64,000 nt of DNA, from positions 1-64,000 of the forward strand of contig NZ_JAMXBE010000018.1 of NCBI RefSeq assembly GCF_024704835.1, read 5' to 3'. The notes under the pieces were generated by a model that was not told the origin of the DNA, did no database searches, and saw only the letters and a list, made by a program, of their open reading frames with translations. Positions 6,688 to 15,095 of the stretch are shown here, one piece after another. This DNA comes from Parapedobacter tibetensis (GTDB taxonomy: Bacteria > Bacteroidota > Bacteroidia > Sphingobacteriales > Sphingobacteriaceae). How positions within the stretch are numbered: position 1 is the first letter of the stretch; each line of letters opens with the position of its first letter. Both the position numbers and the translations under genes were made by a program.

Positions 6688-8613
6688 ATGAAAAATAGTC
6701 GTATGCGTTTTTACTTATTACCTCTTTTTTTAATGGTAATTTATGGTTCTGCTACCTATGCTTTCCAAACCAATGTTTCCCTATTGCAAAAGGACACGGC
6801 TATTATCAACGATTGGTATACGGATGCCTTCCTTTCCATGAAAGATGATTTGAAGAAATCGGATGATTTTATCAATAAGGCATGGAAAATGTCTATCGAT
6901 ATAGCGTATGAAAAAGGTGTGTCTGATGGATATTACTATACGGGATGTGTATATGAACAAAAGGGGGCAATGAACGTTGCCAGTCGGTATTTCGAGAAAG
7001 CTATTTCGCTATACGTTCAAGGTCAATTTTTAGACAATTTGCCAGACTGCTATAGGAGATTGGGTGAAATTTACATGAATCAAGGAAGGAATTATACCGC
7101 TTTACTGAATTTTCTGAATGGATTGCATGTCGCTGAGGACCAACGGGATTATGTCAATCAGATCGAATTGAGCATTCAACTCGCTAATTATCACAATCGC
7201 GTTTCAAAGGATTACGATGGTGCGATTTCCGTACTCAACAACGCAGAAAAACTTGCAAATAAGCAAATTTATCTATCCGCCTTCGGTCCTATTTATTTGC
7301 AATATGGTATCAGCTATTGCCGGCAACGGAATTATGAGCAGGCACGCTATTATGTGCGTAAAGCCAAGCAAGAATTTGATGTAACCTCAAGTCCTGATAA
7401 CCACTTGAAAGCCCTCTTTGTGGAAGGTGAAATTTATGAAAAGCTGCTTGATGGAGAACAGCTGTTTGCGGTGCTTAATCAGGCCAAGCCATTGCTCGAT
7501 TCCATTGTAAACGATAGCTTGGAAACCACCTATGGCTTATTGCGTGCAAAAGCATTGTACCAAACAGGTGATTATAACGCAGCCTTAGCAGCCTGTGAAG
7601 AATTAAATACCAAGTTGGCCGACCAAAAGCGCGAGGACGACCAGTACCTTATTTTTGCACTGCAATTCAAGATATTGTATGCCCTGCGTGATTTCCGTAA
7701 GGCTGACCAGTTGTTTAATGACTATGAATACACAAGAGATAGCCTCTACACTGCCCAATACATAGGTCAGGGAATAGAAATGAGCGAAAACTATAAATTG
7801 GATAAATTTAAAAGACAAATTCTGGAGCAGGAGCTGAAGCTTTCCAATTCCATCTACCAACGATATGGCTTTATTGCTGGTATCGCGGTATTGTTAATTA
7901 TATTGGGCATCCTTTATTTCCACTTCCGGGAAAAAGATAAATTGGCACATCGGGAGGTTATTAAAAACAGCGAAATTTCTGTGCAAAATGAAATACTGAA
8001 ACAGACAAACAGACATAACGAACTGCTTATGCGGGAAATCCATCATCGGGTAAAGAATAATCTCCAAATTATCAACAGCCTGCTTAGTCTCCAAGCTCGG
8101 AAAACAACTAACCGGGAAGTTGTGGAGATGATGAAAGAAAGCAGGAGTCGGATAAATTCCATTGCACTCATCCACAATAAACTGTACCAACAACAGAGCC
8201 TCAATAAATTGAACATCCAAGACTATATTGAGCAACTCGGCGTTCATTTATTAAGTATTTACAATAACAATAAGAACGTACGTATTCATGTGGATACCGG
8301 AGAGGTTACCTTGGATATCGATATAGCCATCCCCGTGGGGCTGATATTGACGGAGTTGATTACGAATTCCTTGAAATATGCTTTTGTGGAACGTGAAGAT
8401 GGAGAGATTTATATCCATGTGAAGCACAATGGCGAAAATGATTATGAGCTTATTTTCAAGGACAATGGGATTGGTATCCCTGAAGCAAAATTGAATCAAA
8501 ACAACGACACGTTGGGATTTAGGTTAATTCATTCCCTGACCAAACAATTAGCCGGGATTATCCATTATACATTTGGAGAGTTTTCCCTGTACAATATCCG
8601 GTTCAAAGGGTAA
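6688..8613 (+). CDS. TPR-sensor histidine kinase (HisKA_2/HWE-like)
   Basis: Membrane-bound sensor kinase of 641 residues. A signal peptide (about 1-26, ending near TYAFQ) leads into a periplasmic region of tandem tetratricopeptide repeats (about 45-370; e.g. GGMNVASRYFEKAI-like and YEQARYYVRKAKQEF units). A single transmembrane helix at about 392-412 (FIAGIAVLLIILGILYF) is followed by a short coiled coil, then the HisKA_2 phospho-acceptor box REIHHRVKNNLQIINSLLSL (His about 451-452) and a HATPase domain with N-box ELITNSLKYAF (about 555) and DNGIGIP (about 592). The receiver-only regulator follows after 40 bases. The ligand of the TPR region is unknown; in this architecture it often serves protein-protein sensing. 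Confidence 0.9.
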   Translation: MKNSRMRFYLLPLFLMVIYGSATYAFQTNVSLLQKDTAIINDWYTDAFLSMKDDLKKSDDFINKAWKMSIDIAYEKGVSDGYYYTGCVYEQKGAMNVASRYFEKAISLYVQGQFLDNLPDCYRRLGEIYMNQGRNYTALLNFLNGLHVAEDQRDYVNQIELSIQLANYHNRVSKDYDGAISVLNNAEKLANKQIYLSAFGPIYLQYGISYCRQRNYEQARYYVRKAKQEFDVTSSPDNHLKALFVEGEIYEKLLDGEQLFAVLNQAKPLLDSIVNDSLETTYGLLRAKALYQTGDYNAALAACEELNTKLADQKREDDQYLIFALQFKILYALRDFRKADQLFNDYEYTRDSLYTAQYIGQGIEMSENYKLDKFKRQILEQELKLSNSIYQRYGFIAGIAVLLIILGILYFHFREKDKLAHREVIKNSEISVQNEILKQTNRHNELLMREIHHRVKNNLQIINSLLSLQARKTTNREVVEMMKESRSRINSIALIHNKLYQQQSLNKLNIQDYIEQLGVHLLSIYNNNKNVRIHVDTGEVTLDIDIAIPVGLILTELITNSLKYAFVEREDGEIYIHVKHNGENDYELIFKDNGIGIPEAKLNQNNDTLGFRLIHSLTKQLAGIIHYTFGEFSLYNIRFKG

Positions 8614-8653
8614 GAATGGGGGCTAAATTTGGAGTGATTTAAGTGATTCAAGC

Positions 8654-9040
8654 ATGAAAAAGGATATAGCTATAATGGAAAGAATCTACATCGTAGAAGA
8701 CCAAATGATTATTACGTTGGATTTGCAGCATATGCTTGAAGATTTAGGGTATGAGGTCTGTGGGATATCCCCAAGCTACCATGAAACCCTTAATAACATT
8801 GAGGTGGTCAAGCCAGACTTGATTTTATTGGATATTTTCCTCCAAGGTGATAAAACGGGGATAGACCTTGCACACGTACTTAATCAAAATTATCATATAC
8901 CCTTTATCTTCTTGACTTCCCACACAGACGATCAGACCGTCAAGATAGCCAAAGAGACCCAGCCAAGGGGCTATCTGGTGAAACCGTTTAAGCTAAACGA
9001 ACTGTATGCCGCGATTGAAATGGCATTTGGCAGAACCTAA
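8654..9040 (+). CDS. Stand-alone receiver-domain response regulator
   Basis: 128 residues form one receiver domain and nothing else. The acidic pocket (VEDQM), the phospho-acceptor Asp in LILLDIFL (about residue 61), the switch Thr/Ser (FLTSH) and the Lys in YLVKPF (about 107) are all present. There is no DNA-binding output domain, so it probably acts through protein binding or as a phosphorelay intermediate for the upstream kinase. Met 8 (MERIYIVED) is an alternative start that would match the usual domain boundary better. Confidence 0.9.
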   Translation: MKKDIAIMERIYIVEDQMIITLDLQHMLEDLGYEVCGISPSYHETLNNIEVVKPDLILLDIFLQGDKTGIDLAHVLNQNYHIPFIFLTSHTDDQTVKIAKETQPRGYLVKPFKLNELYAAIEMAFGRT

Positions 9041-9130
9041 CAAAAGCATCCGTAAGTTAAATGATGATCACTTCATATAGGATTAACATTATATTCCTAT
9101 TTTTAGCGCGTTAAATCAATAAACTTGCTA

Positions 9131-10552
9131 ATGAAACGTCGGGATTTTTTTAGGAATACAGCCTTTGCGGCTGCGGGTGCTACTGTATTAACGCCCTTTA
9201 GGTCTATTGCCGGGAATAATGATCGGAACCTGGGCCACCCACCGGGAAAAACAGCCAAAAATATCATTTTCATGGTCAGTGACGGCATGAGCATCGGCAC
9301 GTTGAGCATGGCTAATATGCTGAATGAACGCCGAGCAGGCAGGTTGTGTGAATGGATGTCATTGTACCATGATGGAGTGGTAAGCAGGGGATTGATGGAT
9401 ACGGCATCAGCCAATAGCTTGGTGACCGACTCAGCGGCCGCAAGTTCATCATGGGGAGGAGGGATCCGTGTAAACAACGGTGCGCTTAATGTCGCACCAG
9501 ATGGGAGCCATCCGATACCCATCCTGCAAAAATTCAAGGCAGCAAATAAAGCCGTGGGATGCGTGACCAGCGTGCCGATTACCCATGCCACCCCCGCGGG
9601 ATTCTGTGTGAACAGTAATAGCCGCTCGGACCAACCCGGTATAGCGCTCATGTACCACGACCTACGATTTGACGTAATGATGGGCGGAGGTACCGAATTT
9701 TTTAGTGCCGAGAAAAGGGAAGATAAACAAGATGTCTTCGGAAAGTTTGCTGCCAGTGGCTTCCAAGTGGCAAAGACAAGGGAAGAAATGTTGGCCATAG
9801 ATGCCGGAGCTAAGGATGCGCCGATCCTAGGCGTATTCCATCAAGACGGCTTACCCTATGCCTTGGATAGGGAACATGATGAAACGTTGAAGAATGGCAC
9901 ACCCGCTCTTGCTGAAATGGTCGGTACCGCCATCCGACACTTACAGAAAAATCCTAATGGATTTGTGTTACAGGTAGAAGCTGGTAAAGTGGATTGGGCA
10001 GCACATGCCAATGATGTTGGCGCACTACTCTATGACCAACTGGCATTTGATGAGGCCGTGGCTACAGCCATCGCGTTTGCCGAGGCAGATGGGGATACCA
10101 TGGTCATCATTACCACAGATCACGGGAATGCCAACCCTGGGTTGTTTTCGGGCAGCAAGGCTACCACAAATTTCGAACGTATCATGGATTTCAGGCATAC
10201 CAACGATTGGATACTACAGGGTATTTCCAGGGATTTTACCCCGGCTCAAGTACGTGAACGAATTGAATATGCGCAGGATATTGCAGTGAGTGGAGATGAA
10301 GCCAAGCAAATCCTTTCCTATTACGTCACTGAACCTAATGAAGATGGGTTATATAATCCATATAAGCTGCCATTTAGAGACTTGGCCGCTATACAGGAAA
10401 GGTATACTTCGGTTGGTTGGGGTAGCATGGGGCATTCTGGAGATCATGTGGAGATCGCTGTCTATGGAGCCGGACGGGAGTTGCTTAAACCATTTGTTCG
10501 CAACACCGATATGCATAACCTGATGCTAGAGGCAGCTGGAGTGCATCAATAA
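9131..10552 (+). CDS. Alkaline phosphatase, Tat-exported
   Basis: Hydrolyses phosphate monoesters outside the cytoplasm. The start is taken as ATG 9131, two codons inside a TTG, giving 473 residues. The N-terminus KRRDFFRNTAFAAAGATVL is a twin-arginine signal. The phosphoserine signature VTDSAAASSSWGGG (about residue 100) carries the nucleophile, and metal ligands appear as MVSDGMS near the start of the mature protein, VDWAAHANDVG and ITTDHGNANPG. The penultimate domain has SMGHSGDHVEIAVYG with the last zinc His. Monocistronic, converging on the HAD gene. No Pho box was identified. Confidence 0.93.
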   Translation: MKRRDFFRNTAFAAAGATVLTPFRSIAGNNDRNLGHPPGKTAKNIIFMVSDGMSIGTLSMANMLNERRAGRLCEWMSLYHDGVVSRGLMDTASANSLVTDSAAASSSWGGGIRVNNGALNVAPDGSHPIPILQKFKAANKAVGCVTSVPITHATPAGFCVNSNSRSDQPGIALMYHDLRFDVMMGGGTEFFSAEKREDKQDVFGKFAASGFQVAKTREEMLAIDAGAKDAPILGVFHQDGLPYALDREHDETLKNGTPALAEMVGTAIRHLQKNPNGFVLQVEAGKVDWAAHANDVGALLYDQLAFDEAVATAIAFAEADGDTMVIITTDHGNANPGLFSGSKATTNFERIMDFRHTNDWILQGISRDFTPAQVRERIEYAQDIAVSGDEAKQILSYYVTEPNEDGLYNPYKLPFRDLAAIQERYTSVGWGSMGHSGDHVEIAVYGAGRELLKPFVRNTDMHNLMLEAAGVHQ

Positions 10553-10558
10553 AAGCCA

Positions 10559-11182
10559 TCAGAGTTCATCAATCCTCACCCAATCCATACCCGCGGCAAT
10601 GGCTCCCTGTACACCGGGGTTGCCATCCTCGAATACCAAGCAATCTTGGGGGGCAACCCCGAGTTGCTGTGCGGCGGTTAAGAATGGATCCGGGTACGGT
10701 TTGCCCCGATCAATATCGTCGGCACAAACCAATGTCTCGATGAGGTCGATGAGTCCGATTATCGTAAGCGTTCGTGTTACGGTTTTACGGCTGCCTCCAG
10801 ATACTACACCGATACGGACCTTGCCAATATGGTCTTTAAGATGTTGTACTACAAAATCTATCGGTATGGTTTTGGAGATATAGCGCTCAAAAAATATGGT
10901 CGATTTCTCCACAGCAAACTCATGGGGAGGTACTTGGGTATGGTACCGCTTATTGATTTCTTCGGCAATCAACGCAGTTGGCCAACCCGCCAATTCATCG
11001 ATAATAGCCGTGTCAAGTGTAATCCCATATTTTATTGCAGCTTCTCGGTAAGCAGCCTTGTGCGCATGCATATTATCTGCGAGTGTGCCATCGCAATCAT
11101 ATAAAAACGCTCGGTAAGGCTTCTTGCTGCTAATGCGGGTGAGCGTGTTTAGTTTGTCTTGTGTGAACATGTATGAAGTCAT
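10559..11182 (-). CDS. HAD-superfamily sugar-phosphate phosphatase/mutase-like hydrolase
   Basis: 207 residues with all four HAD motifs: I FLYDCDGTLADN, II VVSGGS, III the Lys in DRGKPYPDPF, and IV VFEDGNPGVQGAIAAGM. The cap between motifs I and II is helical, as in the beta-phosphoglucomutase/YqaB group, so the substrate is probably a small sugar phosphate; the exact one cannot be read from sequence. It overlaps the proline dehydrogenase gene by 4 bases (ATGA), so both are cotranscribed. Confidence 0.85.
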   Translation of the reverse strand: MTSYMFTQDKLNTLTRISSKKPYRAFLYDCDGTLADNMHAHKAAYREAAIKYGITLDTAIIDELAGWPTALIAEEINKRYHTQVPPHEFAVEKSTIFFERYISKTIPIDFVVQHLKDHIGKVRIGVVSGGSRKTVTRTLTIIGLIDLIETLVCADDIDRGKPYPDPFLTAAQQLGVAPQDCLVFEDGNPGVQGAIAAGMDWVRIDEL

Positions 11183-12375
11183 TTAGTAGATTTTCTCCGC
11201 TTCTTTTCCTTGGCGATGAGTGAAAGTTCCCTTCCAGTTTGTCCAGCCACCGACGTGTTTTCCTGTGCCCTCCTGAACAGATAGGGCATCACAGCTTTCA
11301 CTGGGCCATATGGCATGTATTTGGCAACATTATAGCCAGCATTGGCTAAATTAAAACTTAGGTTGTCACTCATGCCAAGCAACTGAGCAAAATGAACATG
11401 GGGATGGTTGTGTAGTAATTGCCGCTTATCCATTTCTTCAGCTAATAACCTGCTGCTAGCCTCATTATGTGTGCCCGCCATGAACCCAACCCTGTCGATG
11501 TGATCGAGACAAAAGTGTATGGCATGATCATAGTCGCGGTCTGATGCGGATTTATCAGGTTGGATAGGGGCAGCGTACCCGTTTTTATCAGCTCGTTTGC
11601 GCTCGATTTCCATGTATGCACCGCGTACCAATTTTGCGCCGAGGAAAAAGCCCGCCGTTTCAGCTAGGTAATAATCCGCTTTGAGCGAAGCCAATTTATC
11701 ATGCCGGTAAAGCTGATAGGTGTTGTATACAATGACGGCATCTTGATTGTATTTTTGCATCATTTCCCGTGCAAGGTCATCAATCACATCCTGTATCCAG
11801 GAATGTTCGGCATCAATCAGCACCTTTACCCCCGCCTCATGGCAAGCCCTGCATATCTGTTCCACCCGTTGTTTTACCTGCATGTATTCTGTTTCCTCCG
11901 CTTCGGTGAGTGGTTCCTGGCCATTGATCTTTACGAATAGATCAAAGCGGCCCAAGCCCGTGGGTTTAAAAACGGAGAACGGGATGTTTTCGTTGTCTTT
12001 TGCGTATTCAACAGTACGCAGGATTTCTTGGCAAGTTTCATTGAATACCCTTTCCGAATCTTCCCCTTCCACCGAGTAATCGAGGATGGTACCCACACCT
12101 TGGGAAGCTAGGTTATCGACGGCTTCTGCGCACCCCGCTATGGATTCTCCTCCGCAGAAATGCTTGAAAATGGTATTGCGAATGATACCAGTGATCGGTA
12201 GGCCGATATGGATAGCGAAATTGGTGACAGGAGGGCCAATCTTGGTCAGGAAATTGCTCGCTAAAATCTTAAATAGCCAATAAGCCCTGTTTAAATCTTT
12301 GTTGCTTTTGCCTCTGAAAGCAATCTCTGTGTTTTCAAATGAAAGCTCGTTCTGTTGTTGCGTCTGTTGAGCCAT
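11179..12375 (-). CDS. Proline dehydrogenase
   Basis: Oxidises L-proline to pyrroline-5-carboxylate with FAD and feeds electrons to quinone. In 398 residues the PRODH TIM barrel is recognisable from ILDYSVEGED, VFKPTGLGR, VLIDAEHSWIQ, IVYNTYQLYRHD, LVRGAYMEIERKRA (the substrate-gating region) and FAQLLGMSDNLSFNLANAG. It is the stand-alone form, without the PutA aldehyde dehydrogenase part. A strong promoter lies directly upstream. First gene of a two-gene unit with the HAD hydrolase. Confidence 0.93.
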   Translation of the reverse strand: MAQQTQQQNELSFENTEIAFRGKSNKDLNRAYWLFKILASNFLTKIGPPVTNFAIHIGLPITGIIRNTIFKHFCGGESIAGCAEAVDNLASQGVGTILDYSVEGEDSERVFNETCQEILRTVEYAKDNENIPFSVFKPTGLGRFDLFVKINGQEPLTEAEETEYMQVKQRVEQICRACHEAGVKVLIDAEHSWIQDVIDDLAREMMQKYNQDAVIVYNTYQLYRHDKLASLKADYYLAETAGFFLGAKLVRGAYMEIERKRADKNGYAAPIQPDKSASDRDYDHAIHFCLDHIDRVGFMAGTHNEASSRLLAEEMDKRQLLHNHPHVHFAQLLGMSDNLSFNLANAGYNVAKYMPYGPVKAVMPYLFRRAQENTSVAGQTGRELSLIAKEKKRRKSTK

Positions 12376-12397
12376 TAAGTACTACAATTATGGGTGG

Positions 12398-12429
12398 CAA
12401 ACTTAGCTAAAGTTGCTGTTTTTCACAAA
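12398..12429 (-). promoter_or_regulatory. Proline dehydrogenase promoter
   Basis: On the minus strand TTTG (12429-12426), a 20-nt spacer and TAAGTTTG (12405-12398) match the consensus fully. The leader is about 15-20 nt. Confidence 0.7.
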
Positions 12430-12506
12430 TTTGTTTTGGATGCTCAAACGTTGTTTATTACCTGCGTTTTTGGTGTTAATGATATTTTTTCCTGTACGCA
12501 CATGTT

Positions 12507-12534
12507 GATTTGCCGGCAATTAAGCAGTACATTT
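12507..12534 (+). promoter_or_regulatory. Promoter abutting the S4-domain gene
   Basis: TACATTTG at 12527-12534 fits TAnnTTTG, with a TTG about 20 nt upstream. The -7 element ends only 5 bases before the ATG at 12540, so the transcript would start at or next to the start codon (leaderless). Confidence 0.55.
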
Positions 12535-12539
12535 GCACC

Positions 12540-12749
12540 ATGACTACGTATAAAATAACTGGAGAATATATCCAGTTGATCCAATTGCTCAAGGTGCTTA
12601 ATTGGGTGGAACATGGCGGTGAGGCGCAGGCTGTGGTATCGGCGGGTTTGGTCAAGCACAACAATAACGTGGATTACCGCAAACGACTCAAAGTGAAACC
12701 AGGTGATGTAGTCGAATATAAGGACATGCAGGTACAGCTAATCGGATAA
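12540..12749 (+). CDS. S4-domain RNA-binding protein (YaaA/RlbA type)
   Basis: 69 residues form a single S4 RNA-binding fold: ITGEYIQLIQLLKVLNWVEH, then GGEAQAVVSAGLVKHNN with the basic turn VDYRKRLKVKPGDVVEY. Proteins of this size are thought to bind rRNA or ribosome assembly intermediates. I place the start at ATG 12540; the upstream in-frame TTG at 12510 lies before the predicted transcript start. First gene of a probable operon with the lipoprotein gene (4-bp gap), aroB and the ThuA gene. Confidence 0.85.
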   Translation: MTTYKITGEYIQLIQLLKVLNWVEHGGEAQAVVSAGLVKHNNNVDYRKRLKVKPGDVVEYKDMQVQLIG

Positions 12750-12753
12750 ATCT

Positions 12754-13194
12754 ATGAATAGGTGTCTTCTACTCGTTTTGGTTGTGATATTATGTGCTTG
12801 TGATCGTGGTAATAAGAACACAAACAAGCCTTATGTTTTAGCGATTGCTGTGGAGACCTATGCTAACGCAAAAAAGGACAAGAAGGCCCCGGATGCCGTG
12901 GTGGAAAAAATCGAAACGGACACGGTGATGGTTCCTTCGGCACTGGCAGCCTATTCCAAGGGAATCCAAAAATATGCGGCTGTATTGATGCATATCCAAC
13001 AATTCCCTGATTCGATAAAAGGTACAAAGGGAATTAAAATATGGGATGAAAAAGACAACGATATCGTTGCCACCATTCCGCAAAGCCAACGAGATAGTAT
13101 CGTCATGAATTTCATACAATTCGCCAGAAGATCGTCTATACCTTATTATAAACGGGTGAAGGATTTTGAACTGAAATTGATGACAGCGAGATAA
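12754..13194 (+). CDS. Small lipoprotein of unknown function
   Basis: 146 residues. The N-terminus MNRCLLLVLVVILCAC ends in a lipobox with Cys16, so it is an exported lipoprotein. The rest is a charged, helical domain with no motif I recognise. It sits 4 bases after the S4 gene and 31 bases before aroB, so it is cotranscribed with both; the context gives no clear clue to its role. The body is rich in Lys, Asp and Ile and should be soluble in the periplasm. Confidence 0.7.
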   Translation: MNRCLLLVLVVILCACDRGNKNTNKPYVLAIAVETYANAKKDKKAPDAVVEKIETDTVMVPSALAAYSKGIQKYAAVLMHIQQFPDSIKGTKGIKIWDEKDNDIVATIPQSQRDSIVMNFIQFARRSSIPYYKRVKDFELKLMTAR

Positions 13195-13225
13195 ACGATG
13201 AACGCAAATAAACTAATCAATTGAT

Positions 13226-14341
13226 ATGGACGAACAGTCACCATCCGTTACGGCAACACCTACGGGACAATATATTTCAAGTATAGGTTATGATGTTATC
13301 TTTGACGATACGTTGGCAGAACTGAGCACGTTCATCGAGACGGCCAATTATTCCAAAGCATTAATACTGACCGACCGGAACACGACCGAACATTGCCTTC
13401 CCGTGCTGCAAGCTGCAATGCCAGGTTTCGACAGCTATGATGTCATTGAGATCGACCCCGGTGAAGAAAACAAGAATATCGATTTCTGTGTGGGTATTTG
13501 GAAGATGATGCTCGATTTTGGTGCTGATCGGCAAAGCCTTTTAATCAATTTGGGCGGGGGTGTGGTGACCGATATGGGAGGCTTCGCGGCATCCACATTC
13601 AAGCGAGGGATAGATTTCATCCAGGTACCCACCACCCTGTTGTCTCAGGTTGACGCTTCCGTGGGGGGCAAAACAGGCATCGATATGGACAACGTGAAGA
13701 ATATCATTGGTACGTTCGCCCAGCCCAAAGCGGTGTTTATATCCACAAAATTCTTACAGACATTGGATAAGCGCCAGCTGGTGTCGGGGTTCGCCGAAGT
13801 GATTAAACACGGTCTTATCCGTGATGCCGGCTTTTATGAAGAGGTAAAGGCGCTCGATGTGTCGGCGTTGACCGCTGCGCATATCCAGCATTCTGTGTCG
13901 ATCAAAAATGGGGTGGTCATGCAGGATCCAACCGAAAAAGGAATACGGAAAATCCTGAACTTTGGCCACACCATCGGCCACGCCATTGAAGGGTATTCAT
14001 TGGCACATGACAGCAGGCCTTTGCTCCATGGAGAAGCCATTGCTGTAGGGATGATCTGCGAGGGATACTTATCCCATCGGATCAATGGGCTGCCTGAGGA
14101 GGCGCTGGACGATCTTATCCATACCTTCCGGAAGCACTTCCCCGATTATCACTATAGCGAAGCGTCCTACGAACAGTTTATAGGCTTAATGAAGAGTGAT
14201 AAGAAGAACACCGGGGGGAAGATTGGTTTCGCCTTGCTCAGTGACATCGGCCAATGCAGCACCGATAGGTTTGTGGAGGAAGGGCCGATCAGGGAAAGCC
14301 TGGACTTCTACCGGAAATTAACTACTAATCAATTGGCATAA
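13226..14341 (+). CDS. aroB: 3-dehydroquinate synthase
   Basis: Second step of the shikimate pathway: converts DAHP to 3-dehydroquinate using NAD and a divalent metal. The 371 residues show the NAD-binding LLINLGGGVVTDMGGFAAST, VPTTLLSQVDASVGGKTGID, and the metal-binding sites SGFAEVIKHGLI, FGHTIGHAIEG and LHGEAIAVGM. Slightly longer than typical because of an N-terminal stretch of about 15 residues. It is the third gene of the S4/lipoprotein/aroB/ThuA cluster. Confidence 0.95.
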   Translation: MDEQSPSVTATPTGQYISSIGYDVIFDDTLAELSTFIETANYSKALILTDRNTTEHCLPVLQAAMPGFDSYDVIEIDPGEENKNIDFCVGIWKMMLDFGADRQSLLINLGGGVVTDMGGFAASTFKRGIDFIQVPTTLLSQVDASVGGKTGIDMDNVKNIIGTFAQPKAVFISTKFLQTLDKRQLVSGFAEVIKHGLIRDAGFYEEVKALDVSALTAAHIQHSVSIKNGVVMQDPTEKGIRKILNFGHTIGHAIEGYSLAHDSRPLLHGEAIAVGMICEGYLSHRINGLPEEALDDLIHTFRKHFPDYHYSEASYEQFIGLMKSDKKNTGGKIGFALLSDIGQCSTDRFVEEGPIRESLDFYRKLTTNQLA

Positions 14342-14351
14342 ATCGACGAAG

Positions 14352-15080
14352 ATGAAGCGTTTCAATAAAACCACAGGATTTGCATTTTGCTTGCTGTTAG
14401 CCATGATTACTGGCTGCCAGGTCCACGCACAACCGAAGATACTGGTGTTTTCCAAAACTACGGGATTCCGACATGATAACATAGAAAAAGGGGCTGCAAC
14501 CATCAAGCAACTGGGGGCAACCCACGGCTTCTTGGTAGACCATACTGAGGAGGCCTCGAAGTTTACGGATGAGAGCCTGAGGCAATACCGGGCGGTGGTT
14601 TTCTTGAGCACGACGGGGACAGTGCTTGACGATGCGCAGAAAGCAGCATTCATGCGGTATATTCAAGCGGGCAACGGATATGTGGGTATCCATGCGGCCA
14701 GCGACACCGAATACCAATGGCCGTGGTATGGCAAGATGGTGGGCGCTTATTTTATGAGCCACCCGCAGGTACAGGCGGCAGACCTCCATGTGGTAGATCG
14801 CAAGCACAGCGCAACAAAACATCTCCCAAAGACGTGGAATCGTACGGATGAATGGTACGACTTGAAGGATTTGAACCGTGAAGTAAACTTGTTGATGAAG
14901 CTCGACGAGCAATCTTACCAAGGCGGCAAGATGGGCGACTATCACCCCATCGCGTGGTACCACGAGTACGATGGCGGTCGCGCATTTTATACCGGATTGG
15001 GCCACACGAAGGAATCTTTTGACGAACCTGCCTTCCAACAGCACATCGTGGGCGCGATATGGTATGCCATTGGGCAATGA
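14352..15080 (+). CDS. Secreted ThuA-like domain protein
   Basis: 242 residues with a signal peptide (about 1-27; a Cys in MITGCQVHA could alternatively be lipidated). The mature part is a ThuA/class I glutamine amidotransferase-like fold: KILVFSKTTGFRHDNIEKG, VVFLSTTGTVLDDAQKAAF, GNGYVGIHAASDTEYQWPWY, HPIAWYHEYDGGRAFYTGLG. ThuA relatives act in sugar (trehalose/ketosugar) metabolism, and Bacteroidota exported copies are common near carbohydrate loci, but this one follows aroB by 10 bases and its substrate is unknown. Confidence 0.87.
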   Translation: MKRFNKTTGFAFCLLLAMITGCQVHAQPKILVFSKTTGFRHDNIEKGAATIKQLGATHGFLVDHTEEASKFTDESLRQYRAVVFLSTTGTVLDDAQKAAFMRYIQAGNGYVGIHAASDTEYQWPWYGKMVGAYFMSHPQVQAADLHVVDRKHSATKHLPKTWNRTDEWYDLKDLNREVNLLMKLDEQSYQGGKMGDYHPIAWYHEYDGGRAFYTGLGHTKESFDEPAFQQHIVGAIWYAIGQ

Positions 15081-15095
15081 CCCCCGGGTAGCTCG

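Noticed and set aside
9103-9798. 231-codon minus-strand open frame under the alkaline phosphatase gene
   Set aside because: Shadow of a well-supported gene; composition and lack of motifs argue against it. The same holds for long antisense frames under the ThuA gene (14397-15077) and the S9 peptidase (39995-40861).
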